Positions 17,461-27,062 of a stretch of DNA of 64,000 nt are shown here, one piece after another. The stretch is from positions 606,439-670,438 of the forward strand of contig NZ_BAABWE010000001.1 in the NCBI RefSeq assembly GCF_040371755.1, read 5' to 3'. Position 1 is the first letter of the stretch. The number at the start of each line of letters is the position of its first letter. The position numbers were made by a program, and so were the translations under genes. Source of the DNA: Bermanella sp040371755 (GTDB lineage: Bacteria; Pseudomonadota; Gammaproteobacteria; Pseudomonadales; Oceanobacteraceae). Below the pieces are notes generated by a model. That model saw nothing but the letters and a program-made list of their open reading frames with translations, ran no database searches and was not told the DNA's origin.

Positions 17461-18616
17461 TTATCTGCACTTCCAATTTTAGTGGATCTTCAGATTTATA
17501 TAGATTCCTCTGGAAATCTAGGGTTTTAATTAGCTCATAGGCTTTATCAACCGATTGGCCATCACCGTAAGGATTTACTGTAAGTTTTAAATTCCTCCGA
17601 AACTCATCACTGTTCACCTCCGCAATCGCTGCTCTTATTTCTTTGATACTTGCATTTACAAATATGACATTATCAGCACTTAACCTACTGCTTTGGCGCT
17701 TTCCAATATTAATACTCGCTACCGGAATACTGGGCGACTCTAATATACCTGCTGAAGAATTTCCAATTATAAGACTGCAAGCTTTAAACAGTCTAATAAA
17801 TTTTTCTCTTGGTAAGTTGCCGTAAAAACTGACATCATCGTGAATACTCAACTCTTCTAGCTTATTTCTAATTTCTACATTACCATGATCTGAATTTGGT
17901 TTGCCTATAAACACATGATAACCATAGTTTATTAATTCATTTACAGTTTGTTCAATTATTTTTGACCCTATAACTCTCTCTTCTTCAACAGGATGAAATA
18001 TTAAAATCGCCCCTGGTTTCGAAACATCTCTGGCTGATACTTCTGATAAAATTTTTGTGTCTATTGGTACTTCAATAAATTTATCTAAAGCAATCGATCC
18101 AATATTGAAAATCCTATCCTCAGACTCCCCTATTGATATTAATCTTTTTTTATGAAGCTCAGCACTAACGAAGTGATATGTTGATAACTTTGAAGCAGCA
18201 TGCCGAACAGGGTTATCAATATGACCATCCTCTGCATGATCACCGCCGAATAAATGAATAGTTGGGATATTTAAATATCCTCCAATCATCCCAGCAACAA
18301 GTACCTCTTCTCTATCACCTGCATACAAAATCAAATCTGGTTCAAGATATTTCACTAAATCGATTGACGATTGCATTAAAATAGAGGCACTTTTAATTCT
18401 TGACGTGTCATTATCACCATCTATCAGGGATTCGATCTGAATAAAATTAAAACCATCTGCCTCAATGTCCTGAGCTGTATAACCAAATGATTGTGAATTA
18501 TGTGCTCCTCCTACAATCAATGTTAAGTCAATACCATTATCATCATTTAATTTTGTAAATAAGGATGACATCAAGTCATAGTCTGATCTAATAGAGGTGA
18601 ATGCTATTATATTCAT
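17453..18616 (-). CDS. legG: UDP/GDP-N-acetylglucosamine 2-epimerase, hydrolysing (NeuC/LegG)
   Basis: A 387-residue hydrolysing 2-epimerase of the NeuC/LegG group, which frees the nucleotide while inverting C2 and so feeds the LegI synthase. Visible motifs are LILYAGDREEVL, HLFGGDHAEDGHIDNPVRHA, and the late GNSSAGILESPS and NPYGDG segments shared with WecB-type epimerases. The middle motif with its DGHIDNPVRHA run is typical of LegG. It overlaps the upstream GNAT gene by one base (TAATG). Confidence 0.85.
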   Translation of the reverse strand: MNIIAFTSIRSDYDLMSSLFTKLNDDNGIDLTLIVGGAHNSQSFGYTAQDIEADGFNFIQIESLIDGDNDTSRIKSASILMQSSIDLVKYLEPDLILYAGDREEVLVAGMIGGYLNIPTIHLFGGDHAEDGHIDNPVRHAASKLSTYHFVSAELHKKRLISIGESEDRIFNIGSIALDKFIEVPIDTKILSEVSARDVSKPGAILIFHPVEEERVIGSKIIEQTVNELINYGYHVFIGKPNSDHGNVEIRNKLEELSIHDDVSFYGNLPREKFIRLFKACSLIIGNSSAGILESPSIPVASINIGKRQSSRLSADNVIFVNASIKEIRAAIAEVNSDEFRRNLKLTVNPYGDGQSVDKAYELIKTLDFQRNLYKSEDPLKLEVQINE

Positions 18617-19425
18617 TAAAATACATCCGACATTGCCATTTCAACCATAAAACTTGGAACATTCTCCATATTGAATGCTCGAAAACCAAATTGATAATTA
18701 AAAACCACTTCAAAATCATTACCAAATTTAGGCAATATAAGGTTCACGTTCTTATTCTTCACTGTACTTTCAAAGTATTCTAATTTTTCCACGTACATTA
18801 AATCACACCCATGTTGCCCATCCTTTAAACCTAAATTTTGATTTATCCCCCAGGACTGATTCGGTTTATTCATTCTCCACTGTCTAATCGATTTATCAGA
18901 TAAATCTAATTTAAAGGAATCTTTTTCAATTTCTCTCAATAAAATTTCTTTTGCCGGTAATATTTGAGCATCATTAAGCCTTACTACAGAATATTCTTCT
19001 AAAATAGTCCAGCCCAATCTTTTACGAAATCCTGGTGAAGAATTTGCATTCGGAAAACCTACTACTACCGAAGGACTGCCTATTCGTTCAATCCTTTCAT
19101 AAACTCTTTCTGCAAGTATTTGAAAAAGCTTAAACTTTCTAAATTCAGGTGCAACCATTGTCGTCATAGATAAATACCCATCTAAGTTACAATTTGATTT
19201 TACCAATTTAATTGGAATAACAGCATAGTGACCTACAACCTTTTTATTCTTTAATGCCAAAGAAACTTTAGGATTGCCCAAAGGATTTTCCAAATATGCC
19301 CAATCCCATAGGTCTTTATCCAACTCATTATCAAACGACAAATAAAATAACTCAGAAATTTCAGGCCAATACTTCGATAATTCGTCTGCTGAATCAATAT
19401 CTAAGATTTCTATATTATTTAGCAT
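18616..19425 (-). CDS. GNAT-type N-acyltransferase
   Basis: A 269-residue protein with a GNAT-like core. A motif-A-type stretch is MVAPEFRKFKLFQILAE, followed by VVGFPNANSSPGFRKRLGW, where an Arg-rich loop binds the acyl-CoA pyrophosphate. The N-terminal ~90 residues and a longer C-terminal half set it apart from simple acetyltransferases. It lies between the hydroxyacyl-CoA dehydrogenase gene and legG, with 11-base overlap upstream and 1-base overlap downstream. It is therefore a good candidate for attaching an acyl group other than acetyl to a sugar amine. That donor assignment is inference. Confidence 0.6.
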   Translation of the reverse strand: MLNNIEILDIDSADELSKYWPEISELFYLSFDNELDKDLWDWAYLENPLGNPKVSLALKNKKVVGHYAVIPIKLVKSNCNLDGYLSMTTMVAPEFRKFKLFQILAERVYERIERIGSPSVVVGFPNANSSPGFRKRLGWTILEEYSVVRLNDAQILPAKEILLREIEKDSFKLDLSDKSIRQWRMNKPNQSWGINQNLGLKDGQHGCDLMYVEKLEYFESTVKNKNVNLILPKFGNDFEVVFNYQFGFRAFNMENVPSFMVEMAMSDVF

Positions 19426-20257
19426 AACTGTAAAATCCTTTATTAACTTTCCGCCCTAAAAAACCAGCTCTAACATATCGCCTCAACAAGGGATGCGCAC
19501 GATACTTGGGATCCCCAGTTTCTTCATGGAGTGACTCCATAATTGATAAGCAAACATCATTACCAATTAAATCAGCTAACGAAAGAGGTCCTAAAGGGTG
19601 ATTTGCTCCTAGCTTCATCGCCTTGTCAATGTCTTCTTTTTTAGCAACACCTTCAGCTAAAATTGATATTGCTTCATTAATCATGGGAATTAGCATTCTA
19701 TTAACAATGAAGCCTGGGGATTCATTTACCAGAACAGGGGCTTTATCCAAACTTATAGAAAGATTTAGTATTTGGTCTATGACATCTTGTGATGTGTTAA
19801 GCCCCTTAACAATCTCGACAAGATTCATCATAGAAACAGGATTAAAAAAATGCATCCCTATAAAGTTTTCTGGATACTTAAAACTCATAGATAGTGCAGT
19901 AATTGAGAGAGATGATGTATTCGAAGAAAAAATCGAGCCACTTTTCGCAACTTTATTGACGCATGAAATCACTTCGGACTTTACTGCATAATCTTCAGAA
20001 ACAGCTTCAATAAATAAATCCACATCTCTTAATTCTAATAAGCTATCTGTGAATACCAGCTTCGATATAATACTGTCATAATCAACTTCCTTCTTTCTAC
20101 TAAGTCTTTTAATATCACCATTAACTTTGTCAGCTACGACTTCTATATTTTCTTTATTTCTAATCCAAATATACAGTTTTTCTATATCTGGGTTAATCGA
20201 GCACAAGGAAAAAATCCCTCTAGCCATAACCCCACCACCTAATATACCTACAATCAT
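19415..20257 (-). CDS. 3-hydroxyacyl-CoA (3-hydroxybutyryl-CoA) dehydrogenase
   Basis: A 280-residue enzyme of the 3-hydroxybutyryl-CoA dehydrogenase family, which reduces acetoacetyl-CoA or oxidises 3-hydroxyacyl-CoA with NAD(P). The Rossmann motif GILGGGVMARGI, the IEAVSED and NTSSLSI segments, the catalytic His motif GMHFFNPVSMMNLVEIV, and ESPGFIVNRML are all intact, so it is probably active. The start at ATG 20257 has AAGG seven bases upstream; the overlapping GTG at 20263 has its ribosome site too close. Placement in a sugar locus, right before a GNAT gene, is unusual for a fatty-acid-type enzyme and suggests supply of a 3-hydroxyacyl donor for sugar N-acylation. Confidence 0.85.
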   Translation of the reverse strand: MIVGILGGGVMARGIFSLCSINPDIEKLYIWIRNKENIEVVADKVNGDIKRLSRKKEVDYDSIISKLVFTDSLLELRDVDLFIEAVSEDYAVKSEVISCVNKVAKSGSIFSSNTSSLSITALSMSFKYPENFIGMHFFNPVSMMNLVEIVKGLNTSQDVIDQILNLSISLDKAPVLVNESPGFIVNRMLIPMINEAISILAEGVAKKEDIDKAMKLGANHPLGPLSLADLIGNDVCLSIMESLHEETGDPKYRAHPLLRRYVRAGFLGRKVNKGFYSYAK

Positions 20258-20259
20258 AT

Positions 20260-21408
20260 TCACACCTTAATAATTGGAGTACTTGGTAAATTTATTAGTG
20301 ATTTTTCTAATGAAATTGACATATCTAAATTACCCTGAATACAATTAGAAAATGCTGGTAATGTATTCATCAATTTCCAAACTGGCCGAGTCATAATATT
20401 ATTGGAGTTTGTAACTTCCAGAAACCTGTCTCGCTCGGATTTATCTTCAATTATTATAGAGTTCAACCAATAATTTGATTTGGCATATTCTGGTTCTACT
20501 ACAAATGTTGCGTCTAATTTATTAAAAAATGATCGATAACTATCAGCCAGCAACCTTTTTTTTGCTAAGAATTCACCCAACACTTCCATTTGAGCGCAAC
20601 CTAATGCAGCATTTAAATTTGGCAAACGATAATTGAATCCTGGCTCATCATGATAAAATTCATAAGGATGAGGAACTTTTGCTGTAGTTGTTAGGTGCTT
20701 AACGCGCTTACCATCTTGCTCATCACGACACAAAACCATACCACCACCACCAGTAGTAATAACTTTATTCCCATTAAAACTTATTGCTGAAAATTTGCCA
20801 AATGTACCTGTATGCCTACCTTTATAGAAAGACCCTAAACTCTCAGCTGCATCTTCAATTAAAACCAAATTCCATTTTTCACATACAAGCAATAATTCAT
20901 CTAATTCTACAGGATGTCCAAAAGTATGCATTGGAACAACTGCAGAAAGTCTCTTTCCAGTTGATTTATGAATGCATTTACCAGAATCATTTATATCCGC
21001 ATTATCGTTCAACCACACTTCTAAAGAGGCGGGACACAAGCCCAAACTTATCTTTGAAACATCAACAAAAACTGGCTCAACTCCCATATGGTACAAAGCA
21101 TTACATGTAGCAACAAATGTAAGGGCTTGCGTTATTACCAAATCTCCCCTTTCAACTCCAGCCATATGTAAAGCTACATTCAGGGCTGCAGTACCATTTA
21201 CAGTAGCAACCGCTTTAGATGCACCAGTAAAGCCTTCAATTTTATTTTCAAATTCATCAACAAATTTCCCAACACTAGAGACAAATGTAGAATCAATTGT
21301 TTGATTTAAATAAGCCTTCTCATTACCATTAAAAGTTGGAGCGTGCAAAGGTATTAAATCACTTATTTTGTAAGTATCTCGAACAAACTCTATAAAGCTT
21401 TCAATCAT
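20260..21408 (-). CDS. legC: PLP-dependent sugar aminotransferase LegC (DegT/DnrJ/EryC1 family)
   Basis: A 382-residue aminotransferase that converts the 4-keto-6-deoxy nucleotide sugar made by LegB into the 4-amino sugar. The PLP-binding pattern is visible: NGTAALNVAL (phosphate pocket), LIEDAAESLGS, and the Schiff-base Lys at about 215 in SFNGNKVITTGGGG. The family length is about 380-400, as here. It has an AGGTAAAG ribosome site and lies 7 bases after legB and 2 bases before the hydroxyacyl-CoA dehydrogenase gene. Confidence 0.85.
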   Translation of the reverse strand: MIESFIEFVRDTYKISDLIPLHAPTFNGNEKAYLNQTIDSTFVSSVGKFVDEFENKIEGFTGASKAVATVNGTAALNVALHMAGVERGDLVITQALTFVATCNALYHMGVEPVFVDVSKISLGLCPASLEVWLNDNADINDSGKCIHKSTGKRLSAVVPMHTFGHPVELDELLLVCEKWNLVLIEDAAESLGSFYKGRHTGTFGKFSAISFNGNKVITTGGGGMVLCRDEQDGKRVKHLTTTAKVPHPYEFYHDEPGFNYRLPNLNAALGCAQMEVLGEFLAKKRLLADSYRSFFNKLDATFVVEPEYAKSNYWLNSIIIEDKSERDRFLEVTNSNNIMTRPVWKLMNTLPAFSNCIQGNLDMSISLEKSLINLPSTPIIKV

Positions 21409-21415
21409 TCTTTAC

Positions 21416-22606
21416 CTACATTTTCGAGTCTAGATATTTGCCAGTTTCTTTATGAGCAAACCCTGGAATCATCTTGAAAAACAAATCGACTAATTGCTCT
21501 TTAGTCCACTCCTTTTTAACTTTTATTTCTGCAATGCTTTTCTCAAAAAGTGAAAGTAACTGTAAATCATACTCTGGATCATTTTTGATAACCCCAAAAT
21601 TTTCGAAGCGCTCCATATCTAAAACCTCCTGATCCGTAAAGAACTCTTCAAAATCCTTCTCCCCTGTGGTATCACTAGCAGTAAATAAGCACGGCCATTT
21701 ACCTTCTGCAGGGAGAGTTTTTGCCAATTCACGTGCTTCATCCTCACTATCACATAAATAAGGCACATAACCACGCTGTATGAGGTATTTGACTGCAATA
21801 TCTGCAAACGAAATCAAGTGCAGCGCCTCACTCAGCTTTGGAAAAAAGATGTCACGATTTTCACCAAAAATACAGGACATCAAACACAACTCACCCGATT
21901 CCTGTGGTGTCACGAAATAACGTTTTATGTCATTTGGAGCTACTATTGGTTGATTTTTCTGAATCCTTTGGTTAAACCCATGCAATAATGATCCATCTGA
22001 AAATGCAACATTAGCAAAGCGAGCAGTAGAGATAGCTATTTGCTCACTCTTACGCATCAAGAACATTTCCATAATACGCTTGGAAGCGCCCATCATATTC
22101 ACAGGATTTGCAGCTTTATCTGTAGACACACAAAAGTACTTTTTGACCCCCGATACAATAGACTGCTGAATCGTTTTATCGGTATTAAAAACGTTGACAT
22201 CAATCATGCGCATTAGAGTAAACGGATCTTTTTCGCTACGAACATGCTTTAATGCTGACAAATTAAGCACGTAATCATATTGTCCATCCGCTTTAATAAA
22301 AGCATCATATTCCATTGAACCGATATCCAACGCAAACGTTTGAAAATCACCTTCTATATATCCAAAAGAACTACGGATATCACGCACCAGCTCAACCATG
22401 TTATTTTCACTAATATCCACAACATGTAACTTTTCAGGATTTCGCTTAAATATCTCCTTAGTCACTGCTTGACCGATAGAGCCAGCCCCACCCAGCACCA
22501 AGAAAGTTGATTTAGCTATTATTTGACATAATTCTTCTTCGTGATTTGATATATCATTTGCAAACAATTCTTGAGTACGACCAATTAACGACAAAATTGA
22601 ATTCAT
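21416..22606 (-). CDS. legB: nucleotide-sugar 4,6-dehydratase LegB (SDR family)
   Basis: A 396-residue extended short-chain dehydrogenase that converts a nucleotide-GlcNAc into the 4-keto-6-deoxy intermediate. The cofactor motif is LVLGGAGSIGQAV; SALKHVRSEKDPF, CVSTDKAANPVNMMGASKR and ARFANVAFSDGS match the LegB/PglF-type pattern, with the catalytic Thr-Asp-Lys in STDKAA and Met-x-x-x-Lys in place of Tyr-x-x-x-Lys. I place the start at the ATG at 22606, which has GGAG six bases upstream and overlaps the wecC stop by four bases (ATGA), rather than the frame's earlier start at 22618. Confidence 0.85.
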   Translation of the reverse strand: MNSILSLIGRTQELFANDISNHEEELCQIIAKSTFLVLGGAGSIGQAVTKEIFKRNPEKLHVVDISENNMVELVRDIRSSFGYIEGDFQTFALDIGSMEYDAFIKADGQYDYVLNLSALKHVRSEKDPFTLMRMIDVNVFNTDKTIQQSIVSGVKKYFCVSTDKAANPVNMMGASKRIMEMFLMRKSEQIAISTARFANVAFSDGSLLHGFNQRIQKNQPIVAPNDIKRYFVTPQESGELCLMSCIFGENRDIFFPKLSEALHLISFADIAVKYLIQRGYVPYLCDSEDEARELAKTLPAEGKWPCLFTASDTTGEKDFEEFFTDQEVLDMERFENFGVIKNDPEYDLQLLSLFEKSIAEIKVKKEWTKEQLVDLFFKMIPGFAHKETGKYLDSKM

Positions 22607-23877
22607 TTCTTTCTCCATATCCCTTTCGTATCAATTAACAAGCCATTTTCTGGACGAACTAGCTTAAAGTCTTTATGGTCAAGTAATAAAACATGTATAT
22701 CGCCCGCTTTTAAAGCTTCACTCAACGTTGATAATTGAACACCCTTTAAACTTTGAGGCAATTCAGAAATATTAGGTTCAACCGCTAGTACCTCCCCAGC
22801 ATGAAATTCAGATATCATTTTCGTTATATCTAATGCAGGGCTTTCACGTAAATCATCTATGTCTGGTTTAAAAGCTAATCCATAACAAGCTATTGTTACA
22901 TCTTTAGAAGTTTTATCTGGGTTCGCCTGTAAAAAATCAGCTATAGCAATTTTTACTTTATTAATAACCCATTCTGGCTTCGCATCATTTACTTTTCTGG
23001 CTGTGTGTATTAACTGAGCTTGCTCAGGTGTTTTTGAAACGATAAACCAAGGGTCTACTGCTATACAATGCCCCCCAACGCCAGGACCGGGTTGTAGAAT
23101 ATTAATTCGAGGATGGCGATTAGCTAGACTAATAAGCCCCCACACATCTATATCAAGCTCATCACAAATTATCGAAAGTTCATTGGCAAAAGCAATTTGA
23201 ACATCACGACAGCTATTCTCTGTTAATTTTGCCATCTCTGCCGTGCGAGCATTTGTAATGACACACTCTGCTCTTACAAATATTTTATAGAGTTCTACCG
23301 CTAATTCTGAACACTTAGCTGTCAACCCACCTATTACTCTGTCATTTTCAACCAACTCCCTTACCACATGCCCAGGCAATACACGTTCAGGACAATGAGC
23401 AATACGAATATCTGATTTTTCACCATTTTGCTGAGGAAAGGTTAAATCTTTTCTTGCCTCAGCCATCCATTCGGCCATTTGTTCCGTCGCACCTACTGGA
23501 GATGTTGATTCAAGAATCACTAAGTCACCTTTTTTCAATACAGGTGCAATACTTTTTGCTGCTGCCTCTATATATTTTAAATCTGGCTCTGGAATCACTC
23601 CGCGAGGACATGGTTTAAATGGAGTTGGTACTGCAATTATAAATGCATCAGCAGGCTCGGGGGTTATAGTCGCTTTTAAATATCCATCACGCACTGCATT
23701 TTGTACAAGAACATCTAATTCAGGCTCTACTATATGAATTTCACCGCGATTGATGATATTAACCGCATTTTCATTTACATCAACACCGATAACATTCTTT
23801 TTGCAAGATGCAAACATTGCTGCTGTTGGTAAGCCAATATAACCCAAGCCAATTACTGATATTATTTCAAATGCCAT
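22603..23877 (-). CDS. wecC: UDP-N-acetyl-D-mannosamine dehydrogenase
   Basis: A 424-residue UDP-sugar dehydrogenase making UDP-ManNAcA from UDP-ManNAc by a four-electron oxidation with NAD. Motifs: VIGLGYIGLPTAAMFA, AVPTPFKPC, LESTSPVGATEQ, AEMAKLTENSCRDVQIAFANE, the catalytic Cys in PGPGVGGHCIAVDPWF, and GLAFKPDIDDLRESPAL. All the family residues are intact. It is coupled to legB by a four-base overlap and follows wecB by 13 bases. The product would supply an acidic aminosugar for the glycan made by this locus. Confidence 0.9.
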   Translation of the reverse strand: MAFEIISVIGLGYIGLPTAAMFASCKKNVIGVDVNENAVNIINRGEIHIVEPELDVLVQNAVRDGYLKATITPEPADAFIIAVPTPFKPCPRGVIPEPDLKYIEAAAKSIAPVLKKGDLVILESTSPVGATEQMAEWMAEARKDLTFPQQNGEKSDIRIAHCPERVLPGHVVRELVENDRVIGGLTAKCSELAVELYKIFVRAECVITNARTAEMAKLTENSCRDVQIAFANELSIICDELDIDVWGLISLANRHPRINILQPGPGVGGHCIAVDPWFIVSKTPEQAQLIHTARKVNDAKPEWVINKVKIAIADFLQANPDKTSKDVTIACYGLAFKPDIDDLRESPALDITKMISEFHAGEVLAVEPNISELPQSLKGVQLSTLSEALKAGDIHVLLLDHKDFKLVRPENGLLIDTKGIWRKK

Positions 23878-23890
23878 ATTTTATAATTCT

Positions 23891-25009
23891 TCATCTATCT
23901 AATACGTTTAAAATATTTGCGCAAGCTGTGCCATCCCCATATGGGTTATGGGCTTTGCTCATTTTTTGATATTCATCTTCTTTTTTTAGTAGTTCTGCCA
24001 ATGATTTAACTATTATTTCTGTATTTGTACCTACTAGTTTTACTGTACCTGCTTCTACTGCTTCTGGTCTTTCGGTAGTATCACGCATCACCAATACCGG
24101 CTTACCTAAACTTGGTGCCTCTTCTTGTATTCCACCAGAATCGGTTAATATAACGGTTGATAGCCGCATCAAATTTACAAATGGTAGATACTCTAAAGGA
24201 TCAATTAAATACACATTATTCAATCCGTTTAACAGCCTATTAACAGGCTCTTGCACATTTGGATTCAAATGCACTGGATATACATATTGAACATCTGGGT
24301 TATTCCTTGCTGATTCAGCAATGGCTGTACAGATATTTTCAAAACCACTGCCAAAGTTTTCACGACGATGTCCAGTTATAACTACCAAGTCTTTTGATTC
24401 TTCAAGAAAACTATAGTGTTGCTTTAAACTTTTTTGAAGCTCTAAATCAACTTCAATTTTTTCAACTACCTTTAATAATGCATCAATTACGGTATTGCCA
24501 GTAATATGAATATCATTTTCAGAGTAGTTTTCTTTCAATAAGTTTTGCTTGGAGGTATCTGTAGGTGCAAAATGATATTTAGTTAAAGAACCCGTTAATC
24601 TGCGATTTGCCTCTTCTGGCCAAGGGGAATAAATATCTCCCGTGCGTAAACCTGCCTCTACATGCCCCACTGGTTTTTTCTCATAATAAGCTGCTAGACT
24701 TGCTGCAAATGTAGTTGCTGTATCGCCATGCACCAAAACAACATCTGGCTTAAATTCTTGCAACACTGGCTTTAAACCTAAAAGAATACGAGAGGTCACA
24801 TCATTTAAAGTTTGACCTGCCTTCATTAGATTTAGGTCATAGTCGGGTGTAATTTCAAACAATTCTAAAACTTGGTCAAGCATTTCACGATGCTGTGCAG
24901 TTACGCATACTTTAGCCTCAAAGCGATCATCTTCAGCAAGCGCCTGAACAAGCGGTGCCATCTTAATAGCTTCGGGTCTTGTTCCAAAAACAGTTAATAT
25001 CTTTTTCAT
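23891..25009 (-). CDS. wecB: UDP-N-acetylglucosamine 2-epimerase, non-hydrolysing
   Basis: A 372-residue 2-epimerase interconverting UDP-GlcNAc and UDP-ManNAc. It starts with VFGTRPEAIKMAPLV and shows VCVTAQHREMLDQV, VHGDTATTFAASLAA, HVEAGLRTGD, ITGHRRENFG, LTDSGGIQEEAPSLGKP and NPYGDGTACANI, all typical of WecB. I use the ATG at 25009, preceded by an AGGTGG site; the frame's earlier start at 25036 would run deep into galE. It feeds the adjacent wecC and is distinct from the hydrolysing legG epimerase in the same locus. Confidence 0.9.
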   Translation of the reverse strand: MKKILTVFGTRPEAIKMAPLVQALAEDDRFEAKVCVTAQHREMLDQVLELFEITPDYDLNLMKAGQTLNDVTSRILLGLKPVLQEFKPDVVLVHGDTATTFAASLAAYYEKKPVGHVEAGLRTGDIYSPWPEEANRRLTGSLTKYHFAPTDTSKQNLLKENYSENDIHITGNTVIDALLKVVEKIEVDLELQKSLKQHYSFLEESKDLVVITGHRRENFGSGFENICTAIAESARNNPDVQYVYPVHLNPNVQEPVNRLLNGLNNVYLIDPLEYLPFVNLMRLSTVILTDSGGIQEEAPSLGKPVLVMRDTTERPEAVEAGTVKLVGTNTEIIVKSLAELLKKEDEYQKMSKAHNPYGDGTACANILNVLDR

Positions 25010-25010
25010 A

Positions 25011-26045
25011 TTATTGATAGCCACCTGGATTACCACTCTGCCAATTCCACGTATCTTTCACCATGTCATCCACATTTAATTCAGCATCCCAACCAAGCAG
25101 TTCTTTTGCTTTAGTTGCATCGGCATAACAAGCCGCAACATCACCAGGTCTTCTATCTACTAGCTGGTAAGGCACTTTGATTTCATTTTGCTCTTCAAAT
25201 GCCTTTACAAGCTGAATAACTGACAAGCCATTACCTGTACCAAGGTTTATAGCTTGCACACCTTCAATCTCATTTTCCGTAAGAGCCTCAACTGCTTTTA
25301 CATGACCTTTAGCCAAATCAACAACATGAATGTAATCGCGTACACCAGTGCCATCTATTGTTGGATAGTCGCTACCAAACACACTTAACTGTTTTAGTTT
25401 TCCAACCGCTACTTGTGAGATATAAGGCATTAGGTTATTTGGTATACCTGATGGGTCTTCGCCGATTAATCCACTTTGGTGAGCACCTACCGGGTTAAAA
25501 TAACGAAGTAAGCAAATTGACCATGGGTTATTAGTTTTGGATAATTCATCGGCCTGCTCCAAATCACGGTAAATATTTTCTACCATTAATTTACTTGCGC
25601 CGTATGGGTTTGTTGTAGAAAGTGGCATGTCTTCTGTAAGTGGTAACTGTTCAGGGTCACCATAAACGGTGGCAGAAGAACTAAACACAATTTTTTTAAT
25701 GCCAGCTTGTTCAAGTTCTTGTGCTAATACTATGGAGCCGAACACATTATTATCGTAATAATTTAATGGCATTTCACAAGATTCACCGACTGCTTTTAAT
25801 CCTGCAAAATGAATAGCTGCATCAATTGTGTGTTCTTTTAAAATTGTTTGCAGGCATTCACGGTCACGTACATCACCCTGAACAAAATCTACACTTTTAC
25901 CTGTAATTTTTTTTACTCGATTGAGCGACTCTAGACTGCTATTTACTAGGTTATCTAGCACAACAACGTCAAAGCCAGAGTTCAATAACTCTACACAGGT
26001 ATGACTACCAATATAGCCTGCACCACCGGTTACTAGGATTTTCAT
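25011..26045 (-). CDS. galE: UDP-glucose/UDP-GlcNAc 4-epimerase
   Basis: A 344-residue extended SDR with the GalE hallmarks: VTGGAGYIGSHTCVELL at the N-terminus, the catalytic Ser-Ser-Ala-Thr in FSSSATVYGD, and Tyr-x-x-x-Lys in NPYGASKLMVENI, followed by RYFNPVGAH. It would make UDP-galactose or UDP-GalNAc for the glycan. It is the first gene of the glycan locus on the minus strand, 104 bases after the end of rluB, so a promoter may lie in that short gap; I cannot identify one with confidence. Confidence 0.85.
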   Translation of the reverse strand: MKILVTGGAGYIGSHTCVELLNSGFDVVVLDNLVNSSLESLNRVKKITGKSVDFVQGDVRDRECLQTILKEHTIDAAIHFAGLKAVGESCEMPLNYYDNNVFGSIVLAQELEQAGIKKIVFSSSATVYGDPEQLPLTEDMPLSTTNPYGASKLMVENIYRDLEQADELSKTNNPWSICLLRYFNPVGAHQSGLIGEDPSGIPNNLMPYISQVAVGKLKQLSVFGSDYPTIDGTGVRDYIHVVDLAKGHVKAVEALTENEIEGVQAINLGTGNGLSVIQLVKAFEEQNEIKVPYQLVDRRPGDVAACYADATKAKELLGWDAELNVDDMVKDTWNWQSGNPGGYQ

Positions 26046-26149
26046 AATATGTGTTAAATCTTTGTATGAATTTATAGTTGAACGAATGTTCTAAAGGCGG
26101 TCTTATATTTGAGAGCGTCCTTGCTGACTTTCGTTATTTTTTCTTTAAA

Positions 26150-27013
26150 TTAAGAATCAATCCTAACTTTTCTTTTTGGGCCTTTATTTTTAGGCCCTGC
26201 TTTTTGACGTGTTCTCTGGCGATTAGCCTCACGCTCATATTTTTTTAATTCTTTAGGGTCTAGTATCGCAATAGGCTTTGATGGTAAATCAACCAACTTC
26301 GCTAATTCATCCGTATCTTTTTGATTTAACTCAACCCAGCGACCCACAGATACTTTTTTTGGTAAAAATACACAACCATATCTTACACGTTTTAGCCGAG
26401 AAACTTTTAGCTCTTGGCTTTCCCATAAGCGACGTACTTCACGGTTTCGGCCTTCCATTATGCAAACATGATACCATTGATTGAACCCATCGCCATCGAA
26501 AAATTGCACATCGGTGAATTTTGCCATTCCGTCATCTAACATCACCCCTTTCTTTAAGGTATCAATAATTTCAGGTGTCACTTCACCAGCAACCCTAACG
26601 GCATATTCACGGTCTACCGTTTGTGTGCTCGGGTGCATTAATTTATTAGCCAGTTCGCCATCTGTCGTAAATAACAACAAACCCGCTGTATTAATATCCA
26701 AACGACCTACTGCAATCCAGCGCTCACCTTTTAATGTCGGCAAGTTATCAAATACCGTAGGGCGGCCTTCTGGGTCATTTCGTGTGCACACTTCCCCTTC
26801 TGGTTTATTGTAAGCCAATACACGTCTTGGGGCTTTTTGTGCGTGATCTATGACTTTATTGTCTACTCGAATTTCGTCTTTATCCGTAGCGCGCTCACCC
26901 AACTTAGCCACTTCACCGTTAAGCTGTATGCGACCTTGTTCAATCCAACGCTCCATCTCACGACGGGAACCTATGCCTACTTGGGCTAGGATTTTTTGTA
27001 ATTTTTCACTCAT
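26150..27013 (-). CDS. rluB: 23S rRNA pseudouridine synthase RluB
   Basis: A 287-residue pseudouridine synthase of the RsuA/RluB/E/F group, which modifies a uridine in domain V of 23S rRNA. An S4-like RNA-binding domain (EKLQKILAQVGIGSRREME) precedes the catalytic domain with the Asp in GRLDINTAGLLLFTTDG. The lysine/arginine-rich C-terminal tail (about 260-287) is common in RluB. I choose the ATG at 27013 over the TTG one codon earlier; GGAG lies upstream. It follows scpB in the usual scpA-scpB-rluB order. Confidence 0.9.
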   Translation of the reverse strand: MSEKLQKILAQVGIGSRREMERWIEQGRIQLNGEVAKLGERATDKDEIRVDNKVIDHAQKAPRRVLAYNKPEGEVCTRNDPEGRPTVFDNLPTLKGERWIAVGRLDINTAGLLLFTTDGELANKLMHPSTQTVDREYAVRVAGEVTPEIIDTLKKGVMLDDGMAKFTDVQFFDGDGFNQWYHVCIMEGRNREVRRLWESQELKVSRLKRVRYGCVFLPKKVSVGRWVELNQKDTDELAKLVDLPSKPIAILDPKELKKYEREANRQRTRQKAGPKNKGPKRKVRIDS

Positions 27014-27062
27014 CAACTTATCTCCGTTTCTGAGTTAAACCGCTTGGCGGTTAATCTTGGAT

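Noticed and set aside
26046..26149. Possible JUMPstart/ops element ahead of the glycan locus
   Set aside because: Neither strand contains a sequence close to GGCGGTAGCGT.
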